The notes under the pieces: model-generated
What the model was told of the DNA's origin: nothing
The model's database searches: none
What the model saw: only the letters and a program-made list of their open reading frames with translations
Made by a program: the position numbers and the translations under genes
From: Tubiluchus corallicola
Taxonomy: Eukaryota > Priapulida > Priapulimorpha > Priapulimorphida > Tubiluchidae
Reading direction: 5' to 3'
Length of the DNA stretch: 43,153 bases
Assembly: GCA_030141605.1 (NCBI GenBank)
Contig: JAQGDQ010000963.1
Location: 32,501 to 75,653 of the forward strand
Shown here: piece by piece, positions 10,206 to 21,905 of the stretch
Position numbering within the stretch: position 1 is the first letter of the stretch
Layout of the letters: each line of letters begins with the position of its first letter

Positions 10206-10260
10206 CAGTGGTGCCCAGACATTTGTTTCCAGAACCGCGACCCCGCGAAGAACATAATCA
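10206..10260. mobile_element. Fragment of hAT-like MITE end
   Basis: cagtggtgcccagacatttg followed by ccgcgaccccgcg resembles the widespread hAT MITE terminus cagtggttcccaaac followed by cgcgaccccc. Only one end is visible. Confidence 0.4.
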
Positions 10261-10286
10261 CATGTTATACTAATAAAAAGCATTTA

Positions 10287-11019
10287 CAGTCTAGCCTCAT
10301 TATCTCGCCACTGTCCGTCCAGGGCAAATTTTTGGCGAGAGGCGAGTTTGGCGGCATAACGGGAATATAACGAAGTTAGTCTATATGTATATACATAATA
10401 GTTGATTAACATAGTGTTCCTCTATGTGCATATAAAATATATTTTGCATTATGATACCTATCAACATTAATTTTATTACACGTGCTGCCTGTTCTCTGCC
10501 CCTATCAAGAATTATTCGTATGATAAATACAAATTTCCTTTTTTTGTTCAGGATTAAGACAAAACAGTTTTCGCTTCAGAGACATCATGTAAAGTTGCTC
10601 ACACTTTGTGGAAACTCAAACTTAAACGCAGCTTTGGTGTTATAGAGTAAGGATATCGGTGACGCTTTAGTTTCTCTGCGCATTAACCAACCACAGCACT
10701 CCTAATCTAATCCTGGTGAGACACACACTAGATTAATTATGTCTGTCTATCGAGTACAGCAGCATTGTCTACATACCGCGGTTATATTGATCGACACGCG
10801 GTATATGTATTGATCGATTCACCTCTGAGTTTGTCTGTTTGGCGACATAACGAATATAGTTTACATAAGCACTCATCCTAGCATGACGTGGCGAGGGCGA
10901 GAAGCGAGGGTGGTGACTTAACGAGGTAAATATCAAAGCAGGAAATCCGTCCTGGTACTTTCTATGGCGAGAGACGAGTTTGGCGGCATAACGAGGGGCG
11001 AGATAACGAGGCTAGACTG
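10287..11019. mobile_element. Tc1/mariner-type MITE with TA duplication
   Basis: A 733-bp element has about 23-bp inverted ends (left cagtctagcctcattatctc, right end the complement of cagtctagcctcgttatctc, one mismatch) and TA on both sides (10285-10286 and 11020-11021). The CAGT termini and TA target are typical of pogo/Tigger-like Tc1/mariner elements. A subterminal motif, gcgagtttggcggcataacg or close to it, is repeated near both ends. It has no transposase and sits in the intron after 10117. Confidence 0.85.
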
Positions 11020-11021
11020 TA

Positions 11022-11550
11022 TTAATTTTAAGTTACTGTTCAAAAAATTATTGAACAATGATTGATTGTTTCGTTAATGTGACTGTTGCACCTGTTTCTC
11101 AGCGACCAGCTATCCAAGGAGGTCCGACCTAAAATGAATAGCGACAGGCTTTCGGGCGGTGTACAAAAGTGTACAGCTTGGAACAACTCGCATTTTAATT
11201 TTTCCGGTAAATCAAGCACTAACATATCCTTCTACCCTTCCTGTGTGATCTAACCTTTCTCCCAGTTCTTTTTTTTTCACTCATCGATTCCTTTTTTACC
11301 TGGTTCAGGTTCACATGACAGTGGGCTTATACAAGCCTTTGCTTCTCTAGCTCACTGCAGTACAATTATTCTTTTATGATAACGATAGCATATGAAACAT
11401 AAAAATTTAATACAGTATGATGTGACAATTTCGATCTCGCCATGTATTGAATGTCTTTATATTGTACTGAATGTGATAATAATAAAAGCTTTAAAGTTTC
11501 ACAAAAAAGCAGAATTCCTTCAAACCCTGATGCGTTTCTCGTGGCCTGCA
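11022..11550. other. Intron sequence, nothing identified
   Basis: AT-rich intronic DNA. The short reading frames on both strands have no recognisable product and no good splice borders. Confidence 0.6.
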
Positions 11551-11558
11551 GTCTTGAC

Positions 11559-12452
11559 CAAGGGTGAGCATTCTCTACCAGAAAGCGGACTCGAATCAAA
11601 TCGAATTTGCGACTTTCGAATTCGAAGCGAACCGAATTTCTGTATTTCGAATCCGCATTGAATTTGAGTTGAGTTTGAAAGATTTTCAAGCAAGTTTTTG
11701 AACCATTAGTAAAAAGTTGTTTTACAAAGATTATGTATATTACTTGAATTATTACTATTACAGTAAAACTGCTATTAGTTTGTTAAAAATTTTGCACAGA
11801 AACTGCAGCTAAATTGTGCTAGCTGTTGCACGGAAACTGCAGCTAGTGTGCTAACTGTTGCACAGAAACTGCAGCTAAATTGTGCTAACTGTTGCACAGA
11901 AACTGCAGCTAAATTGTGCTAACTGTTGCAGAGAAACTGCAGCTAAATTGTGCTAACTGTTGCACAGAAACTGCAGCTAAATTGTGCTAATTGTTGCACA
12001 GAAACTGCAGCTAAAGTGTGCTAACTGTTGCACAGAAACTGCAGCTAAATTGTGCTAACTGTTGCCCAGAAACTGCAGCTAAATTGTGCTAACTGTTGCA
12101 CAGAAACTGCAGCTAAATTGTGCTAACTGTCGCACAGAAACTGCGGCTAAATTGTGCTAACTGTTGCACAGAAACTGCAGCTAAATTGTGCTAACTGTTG
12201 CACAGAAACTGCAGCTAAATTGTGCTAACTGTTGCACACAAACTGCAGCTAAATTGTGCTAACTGTTGCACAGAAACTGCAGCTAAAGTGTGCTAACTGT
12301 TGCACAGAAATTGCAGTTAAATTTTGCTAACTGCATGCTGAACATTTCTGACTGAAGTGCTGAATTATTTGAAGCTAAAATTTTATGTTGGGATCAAACC
12401 CGAACTAAAAAACTCGTTCGAATCGAATTCGACCGTTTCATACTCACCCCTA
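11559..12452. mobile_element. MITE with internally expanded satellite
   Basis: The left end is caagggtgagcattctctac; the right end is atactcaccccta, so the termini pair as gggtgag/ctcaccc. The flanks gtcttgac (11551-11558) and gtcctgag (12453-12460) match at 6 of 8 positions, consistent with an aged 8-bp hAT target duplication. The subterminal ttcgaattcgaa-type dyads resemble the element at 7111-7490. Most of its length is a 34-bp satellite that arose inside it. Confidence 0.75.
11793..12333. repeat. 34-bp minisatellite, about 16 units
   Basis: Units read tgcacagaaactgcagctaa followed by attgtgctaactgt. They are highly homogeneous in the centre, and divergent units lie at both edges. The related element at 7111 has only a single degenerate unit at the matching place, so the array grew in situ. 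Confidence 0.95.
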
Positions 12453-12512
12453 GTCCTGAGTGCAGTAACCCAAAGAACTCCATATCCTCCAATACTGATG
12501 AATAGCACGCTC

Positions 12513-12660
12513 TTCAGGGTTCCCAAGGTCAGAAAAAATCCTGGAAAATCTTTGAAAATACACGCTATCCTGGAGAGTCAGGGAAAAAGATAATTTGTTA
12601 AAAGGTCAGAGAATATGATGAAAATGGGGCGAAAAGTCCGGGAAATTGGAAGAGGTTGCA
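12513..12660. mobile_element. Probable MITE remnant
   Basis: cagggttcccaaggtcagaa followed by repeated cctggaaaat / tcagggaaaa phrases resembles a common hAT-like MITE end. The other terminus was not found. The rest of the intron to 12977 shows nothing recognisable. Confidence 0.4.
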
Positions 12661-12977
12661 AACACTAGTTGCCCGTTAATACGCTGATTTGCTGGAAAAT
12701 ATGTTAATTTTTAGCCTCCAATACAATAACCAGCATCATACAAAATGGCTTAGACTTAACTGTAGAAAACCACAGATGCATGCTCGCTGAAACAATGATG
12801 TCATAATAATTATTGCAATTTACATTTTTAATTAAGAAATATGGTTTTATATGTTGAGCATATGAACGTGTCAAAGATCACAAAATTCCCGGCCGGGTGT
12901 GCGATAAAGTAATATTACCCGGGCGATTAGACGGAAACAGAGTATTTTTATTGCGACTCTTGTTTATTCTATTTTAG

Positions 12978-13042
12978 TTTGCTGTAGTAACATCGGAGGA
13001 GATTTGTCAACAGTGGAAACCTTTTGTGAGATCCTGTTTAAA
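12978..13042 (+). CDS. Last visible exon of large helical protein
   Basis: The acceptor is ttctattttag ending at 12977 and the donor is a strong gtaagt at 13043. The exon opens in phase 0, fitting the exon ending at 10117, and closes in phase 2. It encodes FAVVTSEEICQQWKPFVRSC plus a few residues. No later exon that would continue this frame was found before the satellites at 14,098 or in the BEL and cadherin-like region beyond. The gene either continues past a very long intron or is cut by a rearrangement or assembly join. Confidence 0.6.
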
Positions 13043-13265
13043 GTAAGTCTACATTGTTATTCGCATCTCGGTGTCGTCTAGTTGTGTGTCTCTGTATTAC
13101 ATAGTTTAAGAAACGTCAACCGACCCAGAGGGGGGTAGGGGCGTCCACTTTGCAATGACCAATCACTATCAGTTCTCTTGCTGTTGGCAAGACCAGCTTT
13201 ACCACTAGGCAAACTGGACAGTGGCTTAGGGCACCAAATTCTGGAAGCAATTCTTTCATTGTTAA

Positions 13266-13722
13266 CCCTTTCAGTCCCAAATTATTTTTTTAATAAGAAA
13301 AAATTTTTGGCTTGGTACTTTTGTTCAGTATGTCCATCTTGTTTACACATAATAATTATTTTTTCTACCTGTGCCCGCGTGCTAAATATAGCCTGTATCC
13401 CACGGGATACATTGGGATTCAATGGAAGCATAAAATGTGCTTCATTTTGCAACTGCTGATAATTTTTTAAAGTATTTAAGACATTTAGTATGCACGCTAT
13501 GCTGATCTGTACAAAGTCGTCTCTAAAGTACTGTACCTTACACAGTTTTTTATGCTATGTAGATTTTCTAGTTTGCCATTTTATCACCATTTTAGTCTAT
13601 TGTTATTGGCTTAAATCAAAATAACTATTAACAGATCAAACAACTGTCATTTTTAAAATTTTATTAATTTTAAAGGCAGAAAATATTCTCGTATCCCACG
13701 GCATACAACGAGTATGAAAGGG
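13266..13722. mobile_element. piggyBac-type MITE in TTAA
   Basis: Flanked by TTAA at 13262-13265 and 13723-13726, with termini CCCTTTCA and TGAAAGGG as perfect inverted repeats. TTAA target duplication plus CCC/GGG ends is the piggyBac hallmark. The interior carries cgtatcccac/gtatcccacggg motifs. It is 457 bp with no transposase. Confidence 0.85.
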
Positions 13723-13726
13723 TTAA

Positions 13727-14097
13727 ATGTAGTATAAGTAATTGCTTAGTTTGTGTGTATTTTTTTCAAGTGCGCAATACTAACTTAATAAAATGAACAT
13801 GTTGCGTTCTCTTGCTGCCGACGCGCATGATTCATCGATGCCAGTAATAGCCTTACCGTCGCAAATCACTTTCTGCTTCTTCTTCATCTAGCTTCCTGAG
13901 ATAACATCATTTCGCGCGGACATTACGAACGCGTTATTTTTATCATTTATAGTTAAAACATCTCGACTTTATTAAAACTTTTAACGTACATAGTCAAAAG
14001 TCACATCGAACGATTTGACAGAGCTATTGGTGTCATCAGTGGTCAATTTTTTCAAACATATAAGCAATTTATGTAGGCAGAGCCTACACTATAGAAC
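13727..14097. other. Unassigned spacer
   Basis: No exon borders, RNA gene or repeat recognised between the piggyBac-type MITE and the 81-bp satellite. Confidence 0.5.
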
Positions 14098-16446
14098 ATT
14101 ATGCACTAATTATGTATCTAACAGAAGCCATATAGGTAATGATTAAGCAGACCAGTAGATAAGAAATTGATACAGTAAATTATGCACTAATTATGTATTT
14201 AACAGAAGCCAAATATGTAATGAATAAGCAGACCAGTAGATAAGAAATTGATATAGTAAATTATGCACTAATTATGTATTTACAAAAAGCCAAATAGGTA
14301 GTGAATAAGCAGACCAGTAGATAAGAAATTGATACAGTAAATTATGCACTAATTATGTATTTAACAGAAGCCAAATAGGTAATGAATAAGCAGACCAGTA
14401 GAAAAGAAATTGATATAGTAAATTATGCACTAATTATGTATTTAACAGAAGCCAAATAGGTAATGAATAAGCAGACCTGTAGAAAAGAAATTGATATAGT
14501 AAATTATGCACTAATTATGTATTTAACAGAAGCCAAATAGGTAATGAATAAGCAGACCTGTAGATAAGAAATTGATACAGTAAATTATGCACTAATTATG
14601 TATTTAACAGAAGCCAAATATGTAATGAATAAGCAGACCAGTAGAAAAGAAATTGATACAGTAAATTATGCACTAATTATGTATTTAACAGAAGCCAAAT
14701 AGGTAATGATTAAGCAGACCTGTAGAAAAGAAATTGATACAGTAAATTATGCACTAATTATGTATTTAACAGAAGCCAAATAGGTAATGAATAAGCAGAC
14801 CAGTAGAAAAGAAATTGATACAGTAAATTATGCACTAATTATGTATTTAACAGAAGCCAAATAGGTAATGAATAAGCAGACCAGTAGAAAAGAAATTGAT
14901 ACAGTAAATTATGCACTAATTATGTATTTAACAGAAGCCAAATAGGTAATGATTAAGCAGACCAGTAGAAAAGAAATTGATACAGTAAATTATGCACTAT
15001 GTAAAGAAATTGATACAGTAAATTATGCACTAATTATGTATTTAACAGAAGCCAAATAGGTAATGAATAAGCAGACCAGTAGAAAAGAAATTGATATAGT
15101 AAATTATGCACTAATTATGTATTTAACAGAAGCCAAATAGGTAATGAATAAGCAGACCAGTAGATAAGAAATTGATACAGTAAATTATGCACTAATTATG
15201 TATTTAACAGAAGCCAAATAGGTAATGAATAAGCAGACCAGTAGATAAGAAATTGATATAGTAAATTATGCACTAATTATGTATTTACAAAAAGCCAAAT
15301 AGGTAATGAATAAGCAGACCAGTAGATAAGAAATTGATACAGTAAATTATGCACTAATTATGTATTTAACAGAAGCCAAATAGGTAATGAATAAGCACAC
15401 AAGTAGAAAAGAAATTGATATAGTAAATTATGCACTAATTATGTATTTAACAGAAGCCAAATAGGTAATGAATAAGCAGACCAGTAGATAAGAAATTGAT
15501 ACAGTAAATTATGCACTAATTATGTATTTACAAAAAGCCAAATAGGTAATGAATAAGCAGACCTGTAGAAAAGAAATTGATATAGTAAATTATGCACTAA
15601 TTATGTATTTAACAGAAGCCAAATAGGTAATGAATAAGCAGACCTGTAGATAAGAAATTGATACAGTAAATTATGCACTAATTATGTATTTAACAGAAGC
15701 CAAATAGGTAATGAATAAGCAGACCAGTAGAAAAGAAATTGATACAGTAAATTATGCACTAATTATGTATTTAACAGAAGCCAAATAGGTAATGAATAAG
15801 CAGACCAGTAGATAAGAAATTGATACAGTAAATTATGCACTAATTATGTATTTAACAGAAGCCAAATAGGTAATGAATAAGCAGACCAGTAGATAAGAAA
15901 TTGATATAGTAAATTACGCACTAATTATGTATTTACAAAAAGCCAAATAGGTAATGAATAAGCAGACCAGTAGAAAAGAAATTGATACAGTAAATTATGC
16001 ACTAATTATGTATTTAACAGAAGCCAAATAGGTAATGATTAAGCAGACCTGAAGAAAAGAAATTGATACAGTAAATTATGCACTAATTACATATTTAACA
16101 GAAGCCAAATAGGTAATGATTAAGCAGACCAGTAGAAAAGAAATTGATACAGTAAATTATGCACTAATTACATATTTAACAGAAGCCAAATAGATAATGA
16201 TTAAGCAGATCAGTAGAAAAGAAATTGATACAGTAAATTATGCACTAATTATGTATTTAACAGAAGCCAAATAGGTAATGAATAAGCAGACCAGTAGAAA
16301 AGAAATTGATACAGTAAATTATGCACTAATTATGTATTTACAAAAAGCCAAATAGGTAATGAATAAGCAGACCAGTAGAAAAGAAATTGATACAGTAAAT
16401 TATGCACTAATTATGTATTTAACAGAAGCCAAATGGATAATGATTC
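14098..16446. repeat. 81-bp satellite, about 29 units
   Basis: The unit contains attatgcactaattatgtat, then ttaacagaagccaaatagg, then taatgaataagcagaccag. Repeat starts are 81 bp apart (for example aagaaattg at 14161, 14242 and 14323). Diagnostic variants (cagaagcc versus caaaaagcc, atacag versus atatag, cctgtag versus ccagtag, gtagat versus gtagaa, tgaataag versus tgattaag) recur in similar order in the left and right halves, implying multi-unit block duplications. One truncated unit lies near 14,990-15,010. Confidence 0.97.
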
Positions 16447-16473
16447 AGCGTAATATTGCTATAAAGTGATATA

Positions 16474-17694
16474 TAATGAACATACTTATATATGTCAGGT
16501 GTACATTACGCCAAGAATGAACATACTTATATATGTCAGGTGTACATTATGCCAAGAATGAACATACTTATATATGTCAGGTGTACATTACGCCAAGAAT
16601 GAACATACTTATATATGATATGTCAGGTGTACATTATGCCAAGAATGAACAAACTTATATATGTCAGGTGTACATTACGCCAAGAATGAACATACTTGTA
16701 TATGTCAGGTGTACATTACGCCAAGAATGAACATACTTGTATATGTCAGGTGTACATTATGCCAAGAATGAACATACTTATATATGTCAGGTGTACATTA
16801 TGCCAAGAATGAACATACTTATATATGTCAGGTGTACATTACGCCAAGAATGAACATACTTGTATATGTCAGGTGTACATTACGCCAAGAATGAACATAC
16901 TTATATATGTCAGGTGTACATTATACCAAGAATGAACATACTTATATATGTCAGGTGTACATTACGCCAAGAATGAACATACTTGTATATGTCAGGTGTA
17001 CATTACGCCAAGAATGAACATACTTATATATGTCAGGTGTACATTATACCAAGAATGAACATACTTATATATGTCAGGTGTACATTACGCCAAGAATGAA
17101 CATACTTGTATATGTCAGGTGTACATTATGCCAAGAATGAACATACTTATATATGTCAGGTGACATTACGCCAAGAATGAACATACTTATATATGTCAGG
17201 TGTACATTACGCCAAGAATGAACATACTTGTATATGTCAGGTGTACATTATGCCAAGAATGAACATACGTATATATGTCAGGTGTACATTACACCAAGAA
17301 TGAACAAACTTATATATGTCAGGTGTACATTATGCCAAGAATGAACATACTTATATATGTCAGGTGTACATTATGCCAAGAATGAACATACTTATATATG
17401 TCAGGTGTACATTACGCCAAGAATGAACAAACTTATATATGTCAGGTGTACATTATGCCAAGAATGAACATACTTATATATGTCAGGTGTACATTATGCC
17501 AAGAATGAACATACTTATATATGTCAGGTGTACATTACGCCAAGAATGAACAAACTTATATATGTCAGGTGTACATTATGCCAAGAATGAACATACTTAT
17601 ATATGTCAGGTGTACATTATGCCAAGAATGAACATACTTATATATGTCAGGTGTACATTACGCCAAGAATGAACAAACTTATATATGTCAGGCC
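16474..17694. repeat. 41-bp satellite, about 30 units
   Basis: The unit contains gaatgaacatacttatatat followed by gtcaggtgtacattacgcca (starts 16515, 16556, 16597 and so on). Variants are cgcc/tgcc/tacc and ttata/ttgta, with one 5-bp and one 1-bp indel. It begins 28 bp after the 81-bp satellite and ends abruptly in BEL/Pao sequence at about 17,695. The short frame over its first part is not a gene. Confidence 0.97.
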
Positions 17695-17696
17695 CA

Positions 17697-20327
17697 TTCG
17701 TTCTTGCTGGCTGATAGTTTCATTGTAAAGTTGCAAGACATCAGTTTGACTTTCGAGTCGTTTAAACAGAGAATGCAGGCGCCCTAACGCAAGAGGCTTT
17801 CCTTCAGGTAAATCTTTAGGAGGGGTACCACCTTTCCACATCCATTTTACATAGTAACGACCATCTTTGAAATGGATGTTTTCGTTGAACTCCTTCAATG
17901 CTAGATCATCATCAGCGATAGTAGGGTCATCTTTAATTCCCAAGTTTTCCAGCTCCCAGTTTGGTTCTGTTGGTTTTGTTGAAATTCGAGATTCAAATTT
18001 TTCCGCACTTTCTATCACCGGAGAATTAGAGTTCACTGGTTCGGCTGACACACATAGGCCCATACAAGATGTCTCATCCACATAAGCTTCGTCAGAATTA
18101 GGAATTGTGCATCCACAAAGTAACCTCCCAAGCTTTGACCACCACAAGTATATTGAAGGTGCAAGGCAGATTTGAACATTTTCTACCAAGTCGCAATATC
18201 CGTTTCCAAGTCCAAATAGGCACTTTCTTTCCAAATGCTAGAAAACACATCGCTGAATTATGATTATCAGCTTGACAATGAAAGCATGGTTTAGAAAGTG
18301 AATGTGACGATGTAGTGCAATGCACTTTTAGACAAACAGTGCACAAGCCCAATTGTGTGGCTCTATTTTTTCGTGAAGGAATATCTGGAAACTTCTGACA
18401 TCTATCTGCCCAATGAGACTGTCCACAGAATATGCATTTACTTCGCTGCTGCTTTCTTACTATTACCATGGGCATTGGAATCAGCTAGTAAAGTGTGGGC
18501 TGCAGACTGGATACCAGACTTTGAGACTGTTGGTTTTTGTTCTGTTTTGCTCAGTCCTTGACCACCGGGTATTGGAATCAGCTAGTAAAGCATGGGCTGC
18601 AGACTGGATACCAGACTTTGAGACTGTTGGTTTTTGTTCTGTTTTGCTCAGTCCTTGACCACCGGGCATTGGAATCAGCTAGTAAAGCGTGGGCTGCAGA
18701 CTGGATACCAGACTTTGACACTGTTGGTCTTTGTTCTGTTTTGCTCAGTCCTTGACCACCCAAGGTTCGAGCATCGATTTCAGTCTTAATCATCTGCTTT
18801 AAGGAATCCAGTGTCAATTCCCTGCATTCATTTCGCCGAGCTAAATCTGTTCGCACGCATAGAGGAAGTTTTGAATACAGCAGTGCTGGAAACATTGTCC
18901 GTACGCTAATCTCACCCAGTGATTGTAAAGCACGAAAATGCAACATACAAGCATCATGGACTTCCTGTAGTCCTATTATTGTGTCAGGAGCTTCCTTCAT
19001 TTGGAACAATTTGAGAAAATGCTCTTGACGGACTAATTCTGGTTAATCATAGCATTCAGTTAACAGCTCTGCCATATGTCTGTAGCCTTCTGCCGTGGGT
19101 TGAAGTCCTTCAACTGTTGTCTTTGCCCTGCCTTCTAGAAAACTTAGCAAATAATTTGCGTTATGTATTAGTGAAAGATCATCTCTCTCATGCACAGCAG
19201 ATTTGAAGGCACCCCAGAAAAAGTTCCATCGCATGGGGTCCCCTTTAAATTTCTCAATGTGCAGTTGAGGAAGTTTTGCTTTGCAACGTCGTCTTACAGA
19301 TGTAGCTGCTGAATTAACAGTGACACGGTCATCGTCATTGCTGTCATCATCCTCAGTAGCTGACGTATTTAACGCTTGACGTGAACCATATGCCTGAGAC
19401 ACAGGTGGCTGAACTACTGTTGGTTTTGTTTCTCTTTCTAGCTCCAACTTCTCTTGAATCAGCATACGAGATGCATCGACTTGCTCAACAAAAGTTTGGA
19501 GTTGATCCAGTAAAGGAAAACTTTCCACTCACAGAGCCTCCTTCTCCATCTCATCATCTTTTGTCTCTATTAATTCATCGAAATGTTTTGTTAGTTCAGA
19601 GAAGTACCTTTTTATGGATGTTTGTGCTCCTTCTACAGCTGCTCTATGCTGAACAAAGGTTTCCTCTGTTGCCAAAAAAGGATTATTGTCACCAAGAACT
19701 TGCTGCACATGCTTAGTCAGTTGCTCAACTACTGATATTAGCTTTTTCTTCTTCTGCGCTCTGGTATCCACTGGCATTTTGCCTTACACTGCAAATAGAA
19801 CCTTTACAAAACAGCATGCAAGTGCAAAGCCCTCCCCCGCACAAGGTAAAGGTAAAGGCAACAATATAATACTGTGTTTGATTGAAAATGTCAAAATGCT
19901 ATAGCAGGCAAACAGGTAGATACCACATAGAAGAGGGTAAAAGGAAAAAGAATTTACTGTGGATCAGAAATCAGCATAATGAAAATCATTTTACTCATTG
20001 TCCTTCTAAATGTTACAGCATACCCAAGTAGTAGTGGGCACTGGCACCAATGTGAAAAAGGGACAGTCAATATATGTAGCAACAAACCAAACTGCTTTAG
20101 TGACACAAACACTTTATTATTGACTGTCTTTTCTGTACACTATGTTGTGACTACTAGATTAAAACCTGTAACAGCTCAAATCAGTTGAAACTGGTTAACC
20201 TTGGGCAATGCATGTCAGAAACCAGTCAGGTGAGAAAATGATTCACTGTAGTCTAACTTGCTGTAAAGTTGTAATGTTGCTAAAATTTATAAAGTTCATA
20301 AACAAACTCGTGAATCAGTTCACGACA
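17697..20327 (-). mobile_element. Truncated BEL/Pao LTR retrotransposon copy
   Basis: The minus-strand copy has a 5' LTR (20,327-20,051), primer-binding site and leader, gag start at 19,777, a gag region with the DUF1759-type core, the 97-bp triplication (about 18,465-18,770), and a zinc-knuckle stretch. Relative to the copy at 30,486-36,580, about 560 bp spanning the protease region is missing at about 18,205-18,215, and everything after the start of pol is lost at the junction with the 41-bp satellite. Stops at 19,529-19,531 and 19,043-19,045 interrupt gag at the same codons as in the other copy. It cannot make a working element. Confidence 0.9.
20051..20327 (-). repeat. 5' LTR of truncated BEL/Pao copy
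   Basis: Read on the minus strand it starts TGTCGTGAACTGATTCACG and ends TTCACA, 277 bp. Homology with the LTR at 30,486 begins exactly at the TGT, which fixes the boundary. An aataaa polyadenylation signal lies within it. The other LTR lacks an 18-base stretch that is present here. Confidence 0.85.
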
Positions 20328-20560
20328 AATGATGAACATGTGACTTGTTATTGTAAGGAGTGTTTCAGGGCACTGCAATACTGTATTTTTCACTCTGTTG
20401 GCCAATTAATGTTTAGATACATGTAATCTAGGACAAAGTTCTCTTGTGTATGCTTAGTCATAAAAAAATAATAACATATGAACTGCTAAAGATAGGTAGA
20501 TTACGCATAGTTTTATAACTACGTATAACAGAGAATAATGAATATACCAGAAATGCTGGA
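20328..20560. other. Unassigned spacer between BEL copy and LINE
   Basis: AT-rich; no gene or repeat recognised. Confidence 0.5.
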
Positions 20561-21905
20561 GTATCCAAGATGATCTTCAAACTCGGGTGGGAAACACTAG
20601 AAATTAGATGCCAACAAACGATACTAAACATTTTTCATGATATAGTGCATCACAGGATAGGTATAAATTTACCAACTTACACCGCTGCATCTCTCAAAGA
20701 TAACAACAAATTTGTTCAGCCATCAGTAAGGGTCAATATTTATTCATACTCCTACAGAAGAGCAATACGTTTGTGGAACAAACTTCCATCGGATATCAGA
20801 GAAATCACTTCCGAGCACTAGCACCCTCTGCTGTTTCTACCATGAGTGTGCCAGCCCATCTAACCTGTCAGTAAATCTAACTGTGTTTTTAGCCTGCACC
20901 CACCATGTTTGTTTTGCTTGTTTCACCTCTTTTCATAACCTCTAATACCATCACCAGTTAGCGAGTTGATTTTCTCAGCGTGTATACTAACCACGTGCCC
21001 CTAAAACTTCTAGTATGTCGTCAAAGACTTTTAGAAGTATGTTATTCAAGACTTCAAGACCACAGTAAACTCAGTATAACTCAAAATCGCATAACCCATT
21101 CTTTCTCCCAACTCAAAGAATTTCAGCACAACCGACAAAATCTTTCATATTTCCACACAAAAAACTTGAATAAAAAATATGGTCCACTTATTCAAAATAC
21201 ATGTAATTTACCGTACCGTACTCAAAAATGCAATTTATACTCAAAAAAAATAAAGTTTACTACAACTCAAAAACAGTATCGTCTTCCGGCTGATTGAATA
21301 ATTGAACTATATACAAACTGCAAGACTTTGGTAGCGACACTGTCATATTGTTTAACAGTGTTGTGTACTAGTCCTTTTGTAACATCAAAAATCGTGTTTC
21401 ACTACATAATTTGTTATTATTTATGCAATTGTCATCAAATCTCGTTGTTTATGTATAGAAGGGTTGATTTTCCGCCTTCTATTTATCTTGCCATCTAGAG
21501 GAGGGTTAAGAGTTTTCATACTGCAAAATGGTCAACATTGCTTAACTCAAAAGCTTTTTTCCTGTCCGGGTGGATTTGAGTTTTGCGAAGTTAATGCATT
21601 TCTATTCATGTGAGTTTATTTATGCCAGTGCATAACTGGGAAAATGCCTCTAAAATAGGGCACTTGTCATCCACGCACGTTATTAAACCGACTGAAAACT
21701 CCCGCTATTGTAGGAAGAATGACCGAGTCTTTATTGAAATGGAAGTGGTGCTGACAAGCCACTGGCATCGCAGTGTATAATTTTTTGCTGGATTAACTGC
21801 TGTGTTTACCTGTCTTTGAAGGCAGATTTCAGAATTCTGCCTGCCCAATGTCAACAACTGATGTAACGGGCATATGATGATGATGGATGGATGATGATGA
21901 TGATA
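20561..21905 (+). mobile_element. LINE 3' end (RT C-terminus plus 3'UTR)
   Basis: The frame ending at 20,821 encodes a peptide with LGWETLEIRCQQTILNIFHD at the start and YSYSYRRAIRLWNKLPSDIR near the end. This matches the C-terminal signature of non-LTR retrotransposon reverse transcriptases (jockey/CR1 style: LGWxTLExRR, then Y--SF-PR-I-LWN-LP-DI). A long 3' part follows, ending in attctgcctgcccaatgt and a (atg)n tail near 21,870-21,905. The 5' end is truncated, as usual for LINEs. From 20,601 on, the same sequence is repeated at 25,741. Confidence 0.75.

Noticed and set aside
11392-11689. Overlapping frames of about 90-107 aa on both strands
   Set aside because: They run into the left end of the MITE at 11,559 and lack splice borders or a recognisable product.
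14098-17694. CRISPR-like array
   Set aside because: Units are contiguous with no unique spacers and the DNA is animal; these are ordinary satellites.
18355-18755. Frames antisense to the 97-bp gag triplication
   Set aside because: Shadow frames of the repeated gag segment.
20980-21297. 105-aa frame (repeated at 26,120)
   Set aside because: It lies in the LINE 3' region, has no recognisable domain, and its duplication is explained by the segmental duplication.
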